In this document: piece after piece, positions 35,541 to 45,095 of the stretch
How positions within the stretch are numbered: position 1 is the stretch's first letter
Layout of the letters: the number at the start of each line of letters is the position of its first letter
Origin: VRUE01 sp963703175
Lineage (GTDB): Bacteria > Actinomycetota > Thermoleophilia > Solirubrobacterales > 70-9
Direction: 5' to 3'
NCBI GenBank assembly: GCA_963703175.1
Contig: OY969794.1
Span: 2,874,436-2,938,435, forward strand
Length of the DNA: 64,000 nucleotides
Notes under the pieces: generated by a model
What the model was told of the DNA's origin: nothing
What the model saw: only the letters and a program-made list of their open reading frames with translations
Database searches by the model: none
Made by a program: the position numbers and the translations under genes

Positions 35541-36710
35541 TTATGGCGATCCTCCCCGGATGGGTGGCCGGGGAAGCGGCTTGGACGCCAATTTGAGCAG
35601 AAGCCCACGAAGTACGGCACGCGAGTCGAACATGTCCTCGGCTATCTGCCGAGCACGCTTGCGGTGATGCTCAGGGCGCCCCCGGATCTCCTCGACGGCA
35701 GCGATCGCTTCCGCAAGTGTCGTGAACGACATCAATCCCTCTCCCACCGGCAGAACCGCGCTGAAGCCAGTCTCCTGCGCAAGGACGGGCCGGCCGCTGG
35801 CTAGATAGCAGGCGCTCCGATCACTGAACCATCCACTGCGCGAGGTCACATAACCGCTCTTCGCGATACCCAGCTCGGCAGCGGAAGCCCGAATGTAGGT
35901 GGCGTAGAGATCCGGCGTGCCAGCGGCCGTGTCGGGGTCAACCAATCCCCAACTATTGCGGCGAAGGGAGTCGAGGTCGTCTACCTCATCGGGGTGAATC
36001 CCCAGGGCGAGCTCGAACCGTCCACCGGCACGCTGCGGCAGCTCGATCAGCTTTCGCAGCGAGTGCGCGCGCTGACCGTAGTGGATGCCCTCGTACTCGA
36101 TCGAGCCATAGCTGCGCCAGTGCCCGATCGAGGTGAAGGACCGGGTCGCGGGATCGGCGGCGACCGGCCAGCTGCCCAGAACCACGGGGGGCAACGTGTG
36201 AATCCAGTCACGGTCACAGGTCGGCACCGGGCAGGCACGGGTGCCAATCAGCTGGCCCACCGAGAGAAAGTGGGTGTGGCGGTCGAATCCCATGTCCTCC
36301 CCGGTCAGGTGCCAAACCTGATTGAAGCCAGGGTCGAGATCGAGGAAGGCCCGGGCTGGGATCGACTCCAGCAACCTCTCGTCCTTGAGCATTCCGGACA
36401 CATTGATAAGCACGTCGGCCTCGCCGGCGAAGGAGACCAAATCGCGATAGGACACTCCCACCGTCTGCTCGGAGCCGGGACGCAGGAGTGCCACCCGGTC
36501 CCGTGGCAGCGGCAGCGAGTTGAAGTAAGAGGCGATCTTCGGCCCAGGCCAAGACCGCTCCGCCTGACCGCGGACCGGCTCCACCAGGAGAACGTCGTGC
36601 CCCAGGTCTCGCAGACCGAAGAAGTACTGCAAGACCGCCCAGGTGGCGCCACCTTGACGAGGATCGCCGGCGACCATTCCACTGATCATGATCTTCAGTC
36701 GCTCTGCCAA
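35541..36710 (-). CDS. GT-B-like glycosyltransferase, GWFSDRSA family (paralogue 1)
   Basis: 389 residues. One of four related proteins in this operon. Shared blocks: a Gly-rich start (GMVAGDPRQGGATWAVLQYF), LINVSGMLKDERLL, FLDLDPGFNQVWHLTG, HTLPPVVLGSWP, FTSIGHWRSYGSIEYEG, FELALGIHPDEVDDLDSLR, and the nucleotide-sugar-site-like SRSGWFSDRSACYLASGRPV followed by LAQETGFSAVLPVGEGL. The layout (two Rossmann-like halves, a conserved C-terminal donor-side motif) suggests a GT-B enzyme, but no CAZy family can be named from sight. Substrate unknown. Confidence 0.72.
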   Translation of the reverse strand: MAERLKIMISGMVAGDPRQGGATWAVLQYFFGLRDLGHDVLLVEPVRGQAERSWPGPKIASYFNSLPLPRDRVALLRPGSEQTVGVSYRDLVSFAGEADVLINVSGMLKDERLLESIPARAFLDLDPGFNQVWHLTGEDMGFDRHTHFLSVGQLIGTRACPVPTCDRDWIHTLPPVVLGSWPVAADPATRSFTSIGHWRSYGSIEYEGIHYGQRAHSLRKLIELPQRAGGRFELALGIHPDEVDDLDSLRRNSWGLVDPDTAAGTPDLYATYIRASAAELGIAKSGYVTSRSGWFSDRSACYLASGRPVLAQETGFSAVLPVGEGLMSFTTLAEAIAAVEEIRGRPEHHRKRARQIAEDMFDSRAVLRGLLLKLASKPLPRPPIRGGSP

Positions 36711-36718
36711 GGTACCTC

Positions 36719-37906
36719 TCAGCCTGTGACTTCGAGCCTAACTCGAATCAGGTCTCGGTTGGCGGTCTGCTGGCAGGCCCGGTAGTGAAACTGAGTGAAA
36801 TAGAGATAAGGATGTGCACCGGTCGTCCCGAACGTACGCGAGCGACTGCCCGGATCGATCAGTGAGGGATAGGCGATCGGCGACGCTCTTCCACATCGGT
36901 ACGAGTGCAAGGTTGGACTCGAGAAGATCAGCTTGCGCGGCGTCCAATGGATCAGGTCTTCCGAGAGGGAAAAGTAGACCCCGCGCTCGCGCCGGTGGCG
37001 CCGACCTTCCACTGGCCCCGCGATGCCGACCAGTACATAGCGGTCCAGCGTCGTGCTGAACGTGAGGCTCTCGGTCATTTCCGAGATCTCTCCTGGGGAG
37101 ACCAGCTTGCAACCGACATAAGGCCGCGCTCGAGTCGTGTACGGGTCGCTGAAGGCGATGCGAAACGCTTTCCCGTCCCAGGCCCGCCAAGTCCGCGGCC
37201 GAGCGATGTCGTGAGTACGGATCAGACAGTCTCCGGATGGGCGCGAGGGGTCACGAACCCGGACCAGCGCGTAGAGGTATCGGCCCCTCTCGACCAGATT
37301 GCTGGGGGCGAACACCCCCACCGGCCCGGCCCCGTGTCGGTAGCGGTAAGGGGCTCCCGCTACAAACCGCCGCGGCAGCGGGAGCTGGTGATAGGACCTA
37401 CCGCCATCGGAAGATTCGGCGAGCGTGATCGCGTTGTACCAACACCGATAGTAGGCGTGCTCCGGACAGCGACCGGGGTGATGGTTTCCCTGGTACTCCT
37501 CGTGGACCAACGCCCATACGTGCGTGCCGTCGTAGGTGAAAGGGGACGCAAGCCAGCGACGGTCTTCGTAGCGCCGCGGGTTTGAATCCTCGGGGGAACC
37601 CAGCAGGGGTCGGCAGTCGGTGTGGATACGAGCCAGCGTGGGACCCACCATGCGGTAGTTGTCATAGTGGGAGACCCAAAGTTGAACCCCGCCCCCGTGG
37701 TCGCGGAACGCCCGCGCGGGCAGGTCCGGCTCCTGGCTGGGGGCACAGGCTTCCCGACTCCAATCGAAGACGACCGATACCGGGCCGGCGAGCCGAATCT
37801 GCGGGCCGCCCAGCGCCGACCCGCCAGCCGGCTGCAGCCATCCGAACAGGACCAAACCGCAGAGGAAGAAGATTACGACGACGACGCGTGTGTGCTCGAG
37901 ACCCAT
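36719..37906 (-). CDS. membrane-anchored or secreted beta-propeller, glycosidase-like
   Basis: 395 residues. An N-terminal hydrophobic segment (VVVVIFFLCGLVLFGWLQPAG) acts as signal or anchor. The body has repeated WxA/YDGxHxxALVH-type strands, one Asp-box-like SSDGGRSYHQLPL, and SLSEDLIHWTPRKLIFSS, as in five-bladed GH43/GH32/sialidase-like propellers. Several cysteines suggest an extracytoplasmic location. Catalytic residues cannot be assigned. Its stop is 8 bases before the next GT and its start directly abuts the previous gene, so it belongs to the glycan operon. It could process or bind the exported polymer. Confidence 0.6.
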   Translation of the reverse strand: MGLEHTRVVVVIFFLCGLVLFGWLQPAGGSALGGPQIRLAGPVSVVFDWSREACAPSQEPDLPARAFRDHGGGVQLWVSHYDNYRMVGPTLARIHTDCRPLLGSPEDSNPRRYEDRRWLASPFTYDGTHVWALVHEEYQGNHHPGRCPEHAYYRCWYNAITLAESSDGGRSYHQLPLPRRFVAGAPYRYRHGAGPVGVFAPSNLVERGRYLYALVRVRDPSRPSGDCLIRTHDIARPRTWRAWDGKAFRIAFSDPYTTRARPYVGCKLVSPGEISEMTESLTFSTTLDRYVLVGIAGPVEGRRHRRERGVYFSLSEDLIHWTPRKLIFSSPTLHSYRCGRASPIAYPSLIDPGSRSRTFGTTGAHPYLYFTQFHYRACQQTANRDLIRVRLEVTG

Positions 37907-39073
37907 TCAGTCGACCCCGATCCTCTCCATCAGCCGGGACAGCACCCGGTCCGAGTCGAGGTGCTCCTCGGCGAACGCTCGGGCGGCGGCGGCGTGGATG
38001 GCGTAGTCGGCGGTGATCTCTTCCGCCGAGGCTGCAGCCTCCTCGCGTGAGGCGAAGGTAAGCAGCCCCTTCCCCAGGCCCAACCCCACGTCCAAGCCGG
38101 TGCCCTGGACCAGGGCTGGGTGTCCGCAGGCGAGGTAGGCCGCGGTCCGGTCACTGAACCAGCCGCTCCGGGTCTTCGTGTAAGCCTCCTGGGCAACCGA
38201 GAACTCCCCCCCGGAGCCACTGACGTAGTCGCGGAACTGGTTTGGCGTGGCCGCGGCGTCGGCCGGCGAGACGACCTTCCAGCCATGGTCGGAGAGGGAT
38301 CGCAGGTCGGCGGAGTCGGCAGGATGGATATCGAGGGCCAACTCGAAGTCGGCCGCGGGGACACGTTCGGGCAGGTCGAAGAACCGCCGGAACTGATGAT
38401 GCTTCAAGCCGAGAGGCTCGCCGCCGATCTCCACGGGCCCGAAAGGGCTTCGCCAGGTGGCCACGGTCGTGAAGCGCATCCGGCCGGCGCGAGGTTCTGA
38501 CTCCGGCCACTCCTCGAGGACGACCGGCGGCAACGTGGCGACCCAGCCGAGGCCGCAGTCGGGAATGGTGCTTTCAGGGGTTCCAACGTTGAGGCCGACG
38601 GTCACATAGCGATCGTGAGGGCCGACCTCGAAGGGCACCCCCGGATCCGCGTGCCAGGCTTGAGTGAAGCCAGGGTCGAGGTCGACGTAGACGGTGGTCC
38701 GCGGACCGGCGAGGATCTCCGGATGCGTCAGATGGCCGCTGAGGTTGACCAGGAGACTCGCGTCAGCGGCCACCGCCCTCAGCTCGCCGAGGGGGAGGCC
38801 GGCGACCGCGGTGCCGCCGTCGCCGAGCAGACCGGCCCTCCCCTCCAATCCGAATTCGCGCACCACCAGGTCGAAGAAATCGCGGTTCGACGAGGCATGA
38901 AAGCCCGTCTTCTCGCCGTAGCAGTCGACGCAGGCGCCGCTGTTCAGCTCCTCGACGAAGTAGGTGTCGAACCCGAGTCGGAGCAGGCCCAGCACCCAAG
39001 AGAGCCGCACCCAGGCCTCGCCACCGTTGAACGGCTTGTTGGCGAGCGCCCCACTGACGATCGCCGTCGGCAC
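37907..39073 (-). CDS. GT-B-like glycosyltransferase, GWFSDRSA family (paralogue 2)
   Basis: 388 residues. Same architecture as the protein at 35541-36710: NKPFNGGEAWVRLSWVLGLL, LVNLSGHLTHPEIL, VYVDLDPGFTQAWHADPG, TLPPVVLEEWPE, FTTVATWRSPFGPVEIGG, FELALDIHPADSADLRSL and TRSGWFSDRTAAYLACGHPA. Three positions in the last motif deviate (RT for RS, C for S, H for R), so its donor specificity may differ. Likely cytoplasmic. It directly abuts the propeller gene with no intergenic base. Confidence 0.7.
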   Translation of the reverse strand: MPTAIVSGALANKPFNGGEAWVRLSWVLGLLRLGFDTYFVEELNSGACVDCYGEKTGFHASSNRDFFDLVVREFGLEGRAGLLGDGGTAVAGLPLGELRAVAADASLLVNLSGHLTHPEILAGPRTTVYVDLDPGFTQAWHADPGVPFEVGPHDRYVTVGLNVGTPESTIPDCGLGWVATLPPVVLEEWPESEPRAGRMRFTTVATWRSPFGPVEIGGEPLGLKHHQFRRFFDLPERVPAADFELALDIHPADSADLRSLSDHGWKVVSPADAAATPNQFRDYVSGSGGEFSVAQEAYTKTRSGWFSDRTAAYLACGHPALVQGTGLDVGLGLGKGLLTFASREEAAASAEEITADYAIHAAAARAFAEEHLDSDRVLSRLMERIGVD

Positions 39074-39083
39074 GCCTGTCGCC

Positions 39084-41594
39084 TCAGTCGGACGCCGTGC
39101 GTCCCCAGCCCAGCACGCGAACCAGGCCGGTCGGGCGGTAGCGGGCGAGCAGCGCCGCCTGACGCATGGCGTCTCCGAAGCGGCGCTCGCGCAGCGACGT
39201 CCGCGTCTGATCCACGAGCAGGCTCCCCCAGTAGCGCTTCCAGTACCGCATGCCCTCCTTGTAGGCGCGCTTCAGAGCCCGGTCCCGCCTCACGTAGGGA
39301 CGCTGCCCGCGCATCGCAGTGAGGGTCTCGACCAGCATCTTCGCGGCATTCGAGCTGATGTTCCGCCCATGCTCGCGGTGCTCGGCGACGAGTCCCGAAT
39401 GGCTACAGATCGGAAACTCCCTGGCCACCGCGAGGTTGAATCCGAAGTCCGCGGCCGCGTCGATGCCCGGGTCGAAGCCGGGAACGTGCTCGAACAAGGA
39501 TCGACGGTAGAGCGCCCGCGCCGGAAACCCCGCCCAGTTGTCGCGCATCAGGCGTGCGTACTGATCTCGGTCGATAACCGGCTGATCGTGGGTATCGAGG
39601 CGGCGGCCGTCGAAGTCGGTGCGGACATAGGTGCCGATGGCGGCCGCACAGTCCTGGCGCTCTTCGAGCGCCCTCAGGCCGAGCTCGACCGCGTCCGGGA
39701 ACAAGCGATCGTCGGCGTCCAGGAAGAGGAGGAAGTCGCCGTTGGTGCTGCGGATCCCGAGGTTGCGTGCGCCAGCCATGCCGGCGTTCTCCTCACGCAC
39801 GCAGCGAACCCCGGGATAGCGGTCGGCGATCGCGGAGGCGTTGTCCAGCGATCCGTCGTCGACTACGACGATCTCCAGATGCGGATAGCTCTGAGCAAGC
39901 ACGCTCTCGATCGCCTCACCGAGGTAATGAGCCTGGCCGTAGCAGGGAATGACCACCGAGACCAGCTCGGCGAAGGCGGGGGCACGGTCCCGGCGCCAGC
40001 GGTGGCGGCCATGCAGAGTCGCCAGCCGGGCCCGGACTTGGCCCTTGAGGATGACCGAGACCTCGACCTCGAACTCGGCCGGGGTCGCCAGTAGGTTGAG
40101 CGTCGTCCTAAAACCCGCCTGGCCGGCCTCCTCGCGGTCCGGGAAGGCATCGCTCAGATCGGGTCGCGCGGCCCGCAAAGGCTCACGCCAGAAGACCTCA
40201 CCCTCGGTCGCGAACTCGACGGCCACGGCGCGGCGATCCTCCCCGATCGCCCAGCCGAGCACGTCCACCGTCTTCGCATCGAGCACCGACCCCGCCCGCG
40301 GCGCGTCGAGGAAGCCGGCGTGCAGCTCCGGCGCCAACGGCTTTGAGACAGAGACCTCGGCGATTTCCACCAGCGCACCCATTTGCCCTGCAATTCCTCT
40401 TTCCGTTGGTCTCGCGGTGAGGGCGGAATCTACATCGAGCTCCCAGACACGACACCAGCCGTCCTCCCGAATCGGCTGCCCATTCCCCGTGAGCAGGGCG
40501 GCGAGTGCCCCGTCCCGGGCGAGAACCGGGTCCGCCGAACGGGGGACAACGCAGGTGAGCTGGGGGGCGATCGGGTCACGTGGAACGACCGTGGCGGGAT
40601 AGTGGAGATCTCGGCGAGGGCCGCCTTCCTCCCCCCTTGATCGCGCTCCCAGCGTGACCAGCTCGCCGACAACCCCGGGGCCTCCGTCTCGCGGCGTCAG
40701 CGATGTCACATCTCGTCCGTTGAAGTAGACCGGCATATCTCCGGTTGGGTCGAGAAGGGCCACGGGAGAGCTGGCAGGCACGCCGCTGGCCTCCACGGCG
40801 AGCTGGCAATGCCTGTTCTCGACGCAGCGTGCGATCAGAGCGCTGCGCTCGGGCATCTCGCGAAGCAGCCGCTCGTAGACCCGGAGATCCTCCTCGAGCT
40901 GGCTCGTCCGGTCTCGTGCGGACCAGTTTCCGTGTGCATGCACCCGATAGGCAGCCATATCCTCGTCGAGAAAGCCGATTGGACCGTGGCGCGCGGAGAA
41001 AATGTGGAAGAGCCAGTCAAACCAGCGGTAGGAGAAGATCCACTCCGGCACGCCGAGGAGCACGTCCCGCCGGAACATGACGGTGAGGAAGGGAATAAAG
41101 CACGCTCGGATAACGTCGTCGAGCTCGAACACCTCGCGATCGAAAGCCGGCGTCGCTGGCCGGGAGGGTCGCCCGTCCTCGTGGAACAAGGTCGCTCGGT
41201 GAAAACAGCTACTCCAGCCCGGCCGAGCGTCCATCAGGGCCGCCTGCCGCGACAACTTCTCCGCCGAGGTCCAGTAGTCGTCTCCCTCGAGGATGGCGAT
41301 GTACTCGCCACGGCACTGGCGCGCCGCATGCAGCCAGATGCCGGCGACGCCGAGGTTGCGGTCCGGTAGGAACGTCCGAATCAGGTCGGGATGGCGCGCC
41401 GCATACTCGCGGACCACGTCCCGCGTCCCGTCCTCTGAGCAGTCGTCGGCGACCAGCAGCTCGAAGTCGAAGGGGGCCTCCTGCGACAGGGCGCTGTCCA
41501 GAGCCTTCCCGATCCAGGAGGCGTGGTTGTAGGTGAGGACGAACACGCTCACTTTGGGATCACGCCCTGCGGCGGCGGCGGAAAAGTCGGTCAT
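39084..41594 (-). CDS. bidomain GT2 glycosyltransferase with central RPDV/AGF module
   Basis: 836 residues. The N-terminal GT2 domain (about 14-250) has VSVFVLTYNHASWIGKALDS, ELLVADDCSEDGTRDVV and YIAILEGDDYWTS. A central region contains VYFNGRDVTSLTPRDGG and then the recurrent module VLGWAIGEDRRAVAVEF, RAARPDLSDAFPDREEAG and AGFRTTLN. The second GT2 domain (about 545-780) has VSVVIPCYGQAHYLGEAIES, IVVVDDGSLDNASAIADRY and FLLFLDADDRLFPDAV. Two catalytic domains on one chain suggest alternating addition of two sugars, as in chondroitin- or hyaluronan-type polymerases. Acceptors unknown. The ATG end of its neighbour overlaps (ATGA). Confidence 0.82.
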   Translation of the reverse strand: MTDFSAAAAGRDPKVSVFVLTYNHASWIGKALDSALSQEAPFDFELLVADDCSEDGTRDVVREYAARHPDLIRTFLPDRNLGVAGIWLHAARQCRGEYIAILEGDDYWTSAEKLSRQAALMDARPGWSSCFHRATLFHEDGRPSRPATPAFDREVFELDDVIRACFIPFLTVMFRRDVLLGVPEWIFSYRWFDWLFHIFSARHGPIGFLDEDMAAYRVHAHGNWSARDRTSQLEEDLRVYERLLREMPERSALIARCVENRHCQLAVEASGVPASSPVALLDPTGDMPVYFNGRDVTSLTPRDGGPGVVGELVTLGARSRGEEGGPRRDLHYPATVVPRDPIAPQLTCVVPRSADPVLARDGALAALLTGNGQPIREDGWCRVWELDVDSALTARPTERGIAGQMGALVEIAEVSVSKPLAPELHAGFLDAPRAGSVLDAKTVDVLGWAIGEDRRAVAVEFATEGEVFWREPLRAARPDLSDAFPDREEAGQAGFRTTLNLLATPAEFEVEVSVILKGQVRARLATLHGRHRWRRDRAPAFAELVSVVIPCYGQAHYLGEAIESVLAQSYPHLEIVVVDDGSLDNASAIADRYPGVRCVREENAGMAGARNLGIRSTNGDFLLFLDADDRLFPDAVELGLRALEERQDCAAAIGTYVRTDFDGRRLDTHDQPVIDRDQYARLMRDNWAGFPARALYRRSLFEHVPGFDPGIDAAADFGFNLAVAREFPICSHSGLVAEHREHGRNISSNAAKMLVETLTAMRGQRPYVRRDRALKRAYKEGMRYWKRYWGSLLVDQTRTSLRERRFGDAMRQAALLARYRPTGLVRVLGWGRTASD

Positions 41595-43192
41595 GGCTGG
41601 GCGCGCGAGATTTTGTCGAGCGAGGAGCTGTTCACCTCCTCCTCCCCGGGGGGTCGAAAGCGCAGCTCGGCAAACGGCAGGCGGGTTCCGTTGGCGAAGA
41701 CCGCCACGACCGTTACTGCTCCTGTCGCGACGTCCCGGGTGTTCAGCGTGGTCTGAAACCCAGGCCGACCCACGGGCAACTCCGGGAAAGCTTTCTCCAC
41801 GTCAGGCCGCTCGCGCAACACCGGTGCCCGCCAGATCACCTCTCCCCCGGCCTCGAAATCGATTGAGGCGGGCGATCCCGTCTCTCCCACAGCCCAGCCG
41901 GCAACGGTTATCGCGTGCGCCGGCAACAGCGCTTCGGAGGCAGGGGCGTCGAGAAAAGCGGCGGGAATCGTGCCACCACCACCCTGAAGCAACTCAACCT
42001 CGACACGACAAGCCCCACGAGAGCCGTCGGGCACGCCGTCCTCCGGCGGGGCGGGCAGCTCGTGCACGTCGACCCAGGCGTCCTCCCAGGCGAGTTCGCC
42101 CTGCCGCCTGAGGTAGGAGCTCAGGTCCGGTCGCTCTCGAAGCCACCCAGCGGAGCCGCGGGGAACGACGACGAAGCAGCCAGGCGTCCCCCTGGAGACG
42201 GGCAGCGGCGACCCGTAGTCGCCCACGGCGTCGGGAAGGTCGACCGCCGCCGCACGGATCGCCTCCAGCTCCGTGACCTCATGGCCCTCCCGTCGCGGCA
42301 GGTTGCGAGCGTGACGACCGTTGAAGTACGGGCGGAACTCGCGCCGGGGGTCGACGAGAACGATGCAAGCATCGAGCGGAACCCCAAGCCGCTCGATCGC
42401 GATCTGAGCGCCCCGGAACGCGAGGCAGCGCTCGATCAGCTGTCGTTTCTCGGGCAATTCCGGCAGCAGCTTCCCGTAGAAGCGCAGGTCCTCCTCGAGT
42501 TGGCTGACCCGATCCAGGGAGGAGAACATTCCTCCCTTGTGGACCCGGTAGGCGGCGAGCGCCTCGCGGATATATCCGAGCTGGCCGTGCTCGGCAGCCT
42601 TGATGTGGATCAGCCAGTCGATCCAAGCCGATTCGTACATCCAGGGCAACAGCTCGTCGACCAGATCCCTACGGAACATCATCGACGGCGCCGGGACGAA
42701 GCACTCCATCAGGATCTGGTCGAGGCCAAACCACTCCTCGGCGAATCGCGGCGAGACCGTGCCCGAAGGCAGACCAGCCTCGTCGTAGACGAGGCTGACG
42801 TCATGAAAGCAGCTGGCGCATCGCGGGTGGCGCTCGAGGAACTCGACCTGCCGCGCCAGCTTCGAGCGGGAGGTCCAGTAATCATCGCCGTCGAGATAGG
42901 CGATGAACCGGCCGGCGGCGGCGGTCATCAGATCGCGAAAAATCTCGCCGTGGCCGACGTTGCGCCCTGGCAGGATCGTCCTGATCCGCTCCGGGTGCGC
43001 GGCCGCGTAGCCCTCGACGACAGCGCGGGTCCCGTCGGTGGAGCAGTCCTCGCCGATGACCAGCTCGAACGGGAAGTCGGCCTCCTGAATCAGCACGCTC
43101 TCGATCGCCTGGGCGATGAACGGTTGGTGGTTGTAGGTCCTCAGCAGGACGCTGACCTTTGGGCTCGCGGGAGGATCGGTCATGCTCTCCAC
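41591..43192 (-). CDS. GT2 glycosyltransferase with C-terminal RPDV/AGF module
   Basis: 533 residues. The GT2 domain has VSVLLRTYNHQPFIAQAIES, ELVIGEDCSTDGTRAVVEGY and FIAYLDGDDYWTSRSKLARQ. It closely parallels the N-terminal half of the protein at 39084-41594, including YFNGRHARNLPRREGHEV in the linker. The C-terminal module reads ITVAGWAVGETGSPASIDFE, LRERPDVEKAFPELPVGR and PGFQTTLNTRDV. This gene plus the next (43180-44067) equals the two halves of the 836-residue protein, suggesting fission or fusion. The stop overlaps the next ATG by 4 bases; the start overlaps the upstream gene by 13 bases. Confidence 0.82.
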   Translation of the reverse strand: MESMTDPPASPKVSVLLRTYNHQPFIAQAIESVLIQEADFPFELVIGEDCSTDGTRAVVEGYAAAHPERIRTILPGRNVGHGEIFRDLMTAAAGRFIAYLDGDDYWTSRSKLARQVEFLERHPRCASCFHDVSLVYDEAGLPSGTVSPRFAEEWFGLDQILMECFVPAPSMMFRRDLVDELLPWMYESAWIDWLIHIKAAEHGQLGYIREALAAYRVHKGGMFSSLDRVSQLEEDLRFYGKLLPELPEKRQLIERCLAFRGAQIAIERLGVPLDACIVLVDPRREFRPYFNGRHARNLPRREGHEVTELEAIRAAAVDLPDAVGDYGSPLPVSRGTPGCFVVVPRGSAGWLRERPDLSSYLRRQGELAWEDAWVDVHELPAPPEDGVPDGSRGACRVEVELLQGGGGTIPAAFLDAPASEALLPAHAITVAGWAVGETGSPASIDFEAGGEVIWRAPVLRERPDVEKAFPELPVGRPGFQTTLNTRDVATGAVTVVAVFANGTRLPFAELRFRPPGEEEVNSSSLDKISRAQP

Positions 43193-44067
43193 CCCGCCAG
43201 GCTGACGATCGAACGGGGAGCACGGCGCGCCAGGGTCGCCAGGCCCGCTAGCGCGCGCCTGCGGCGGTGACCGCGCCAGTCACCTACGATCCGTTCGGCG
43301 AGAGCACGGCCATGCGCCGTCCGCGTGTTGCGGATGCCCCGCTCACGGGCGGCGCGCTCGCGTCCGTCCCTCAAGCGCGATCCCTGCGCCTGCAGGACCT
43401 CAAGTTGGGAGGTGAGGACAACCGCCGGATCGCGGGTGGTGTTGGCGCCGTGTCGCCGGTACTCGGTAACGACGCGGTCGTGACAGAAGAGCGGAAAGGA
43501 ATAGGAAAGCCCAAGGTAGAGGTCATAGTCGTCACCCGCCCGCAGGCTCTCGTCGAAGCCTTCCACCGCTTCGACCGCCGCGCGTCTGTACACAATCGAG
43601 GAGCCGGACCAGATGTAGCAGTCCTCCAGTAAGTGCATGTAGTGATCCTGTGTGACCAGAGGTTGCCCCCCTTCGCGAAGCACCGTTCCGTCGTCGCCGA
43701 TGTCCCTCGACATCCCGACGACGGCAGCCACCTGGTGGCGCTTGCTCAGTGCCTCCACTCCCGTCTCGAGGGCGTGTGGAAGTAGTCGGTCGTCGGCGTC
43801 AAGGAAGACGATGAAATCGCCATCTGCGTTTCGCAGGCCGAGATTGCGGGAGGCGGCGACACCGCAGTGGTCGTGACGCAGCCGGCGAACCCCCGGGTAC
43901 CGACCGGCTACCTCAAAGCTGTTATCCAGGGATCCGTCGTCGACGACGATCACCTCGTGGTTGGAGTGCGTCTGGCCCAGGACGCTGTCGATGGCCTCGC
44001 CAAGGAAATGCCCCTGGTTAAAGCAGGGGATTACGACGGAAACGAGGGGCTTGGCGGAGTCGTTCAT
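43180..44067 (-). CDS. GT2 glycosyltransferase
   Basis: 295 residues. VSVVIPCFNQGHFLGEAIDS, EVIVVDDGSLDNSFEVAGRY, and FIVFLDADDRLLPHALETGV (DxD metal site) place it in GT2. It matches the second GT2 domain of the 836-residue protein at 39084-41594. ATG at 44067 overlaps the upstream stop (ATGA) and yields the family N-terminus MNDSAKPLVSVVIPC; an upstream in-frame extension lacks homology. Cytoplasmic, substrate unknown. Confidence 0.82.
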   Translation of the reverse strand: MNDSAKPLVSVVIPCFNQGHFLGEAIDSVLGQTHSNHEVIVVDDGSLDNSFEVAGRYPGVRRLRHDHCGVAASRNLGLRNADGDFIVFLDADDRLLPHALETGVEALSKRHQVAAVVGMSRDIGDDGTVLREGGQPLVTQDHYMHLLEDCYIWSGSSIVYRRAAVEAVEGFDESLRAGDDYDLYLGLSYSFPLFCHDRVVTEYRRHGANTTRDPAVVLTSQLEVLQAQGSRLRDGRERAARERGIRNTRTAHGRALAERIVGDWRGHRRRRALAGLATLARRAPRSIVSLAGWRA

Positions 44068-45095
44068 CCGCGGCGCCTGAAAAGCCCCCTCCGTTCGCGG
44101 CGCGCGGGCTGCGCGGTCAACACCTCCAGGCGACCCAAGGGCGCCTGCTCGCCGTTGTCCAGTGCTGCCTGGATCTCGAGCTGGCTCCTCCCGTTGCCGC
44201 TCGGCTGGAGCAGGAGCTGGAAGCCGGCGGTCTCCGCCCCGGGAGCGTCCGGGAAGGCCTCGGCGATGTCCGGCCGTGCCAACGTGATCGGCGCGCGGGC
44301 GACGACCTCGCCCCCGGCGGCCACTTCCACCTGGGTGGCGGAGGAATCGAAACCGAGGGCCCAGCCGATCAGCTTCAACCCCTCGTCGGAATCCTCGACT
44401 CGAAAATGACCCCGGAGGTGGTCGTTCGGAGTTGCGTGCGTCATCTCCAGAATCTCCACGCCGGATCCCTGCGACATACGAACATTGTATGGGTCTCCGG
44501 GGGGTCGGGCCTGTCCAGCGGGCTTCCGTCCCTCGATGAAGAAGCTCTCGTCCTGGCGATTGTCCAGGCTCGTGATCTCCTCGAAAGCGCTCGTGGTCTG
44601 CCGGAATGCGCACTCGTTGATATCGGTGAATCCGGCTTTTTCGAGCAGCTCGGCGGCGAAATCAGCCAGGAAGAGGGTTCGTGAGTAGCCATACCAGAGC
44701 ATGTGGAGGATGAAGCGCCCCCCCGGCGACGCGGCCGCGTCCTCGTCCACCTTGAAATACGCCATGTCGCCGGCGAGGTAGGCGTCGATTCCCTTGGCGA
44801 GATCGGGGAGCGCGAGGCGCAGCACTCCCCCCGGCTTGAGCACGCGCCCCAGCTCCCGCAGGGCCGGCACCTGCTCGGGGTAGGGCAGCTCGGGAAGGGC
44901 GTGGATGCTCACGGCGTAGTCGATGCTCTCGCTCGCCAACGGCAGGCCGCGATGGATGTCGGCGATCAGGTCGACACCGGGGGTGTCCTTTATGTCGGAG
45001 TTGATCCAACCCGGTACGACATGCGAACCACAGCCCCAGTTGAGGCAATTGAGCGATCGTGGGTCAGGATCCGTCGAGCTGTGTGAGGAGGCCAC
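44064..45095 (-). CDS. SAM-dependent methyltransferase with C-terminal RPDV/AGF module
   Basis: 343 residues. Class I methyltransferase: LNCLNWGCGSHVVPGWINSD (SAM site), VDLIADIHRGLPLASESIDY, and LRELGRVLKPGGVLRLALPD. After residue 230 a module follows: LKLIGWALGFDSSATQVEVA, LARPDIAEAFPDAPGAETAG and FQLLLQPSG. This is the same part that two GT2s in the operon carry, so it probably binds a common carrier or glycan rather than doing catalysis. The GTG start at 45095 has AAAGG upstream and lies inside the 3' end of the next upstream gene (32-base overlap). It may methylate a sugar to cap or decorate chains. Confidence 0.8.
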   Translation of the reverse strand: MASSHSSTDPDPRSLNCLNWGCGSHVVPGWINSDIKDTPGVDLIADIHRGLPLASESIDYAVSIHALPELPYPEQVPALRELGRVLKPGGVLRLALPDLAKGIDAYLAGDMAYFKVDEDAAASPGGRFILHMLWYGYSRTLFLADFAAELLEKAGFTDINECAFRQTTSAFEEITSLDNRQDESFFIEGRKPAGQARPPGDPYNVRMSQGSGVEILEMTHATPNDHLRGHFRVEDSDEGLKLIGWALGFDSSATQVEVAAGGEVVARAPITLARPDIAEAFPDAPGAETAGFQLLLQPSGNGRSQLEIQAALDNGEQAPLGRLEVLTAQPARRERRGLFRRRG

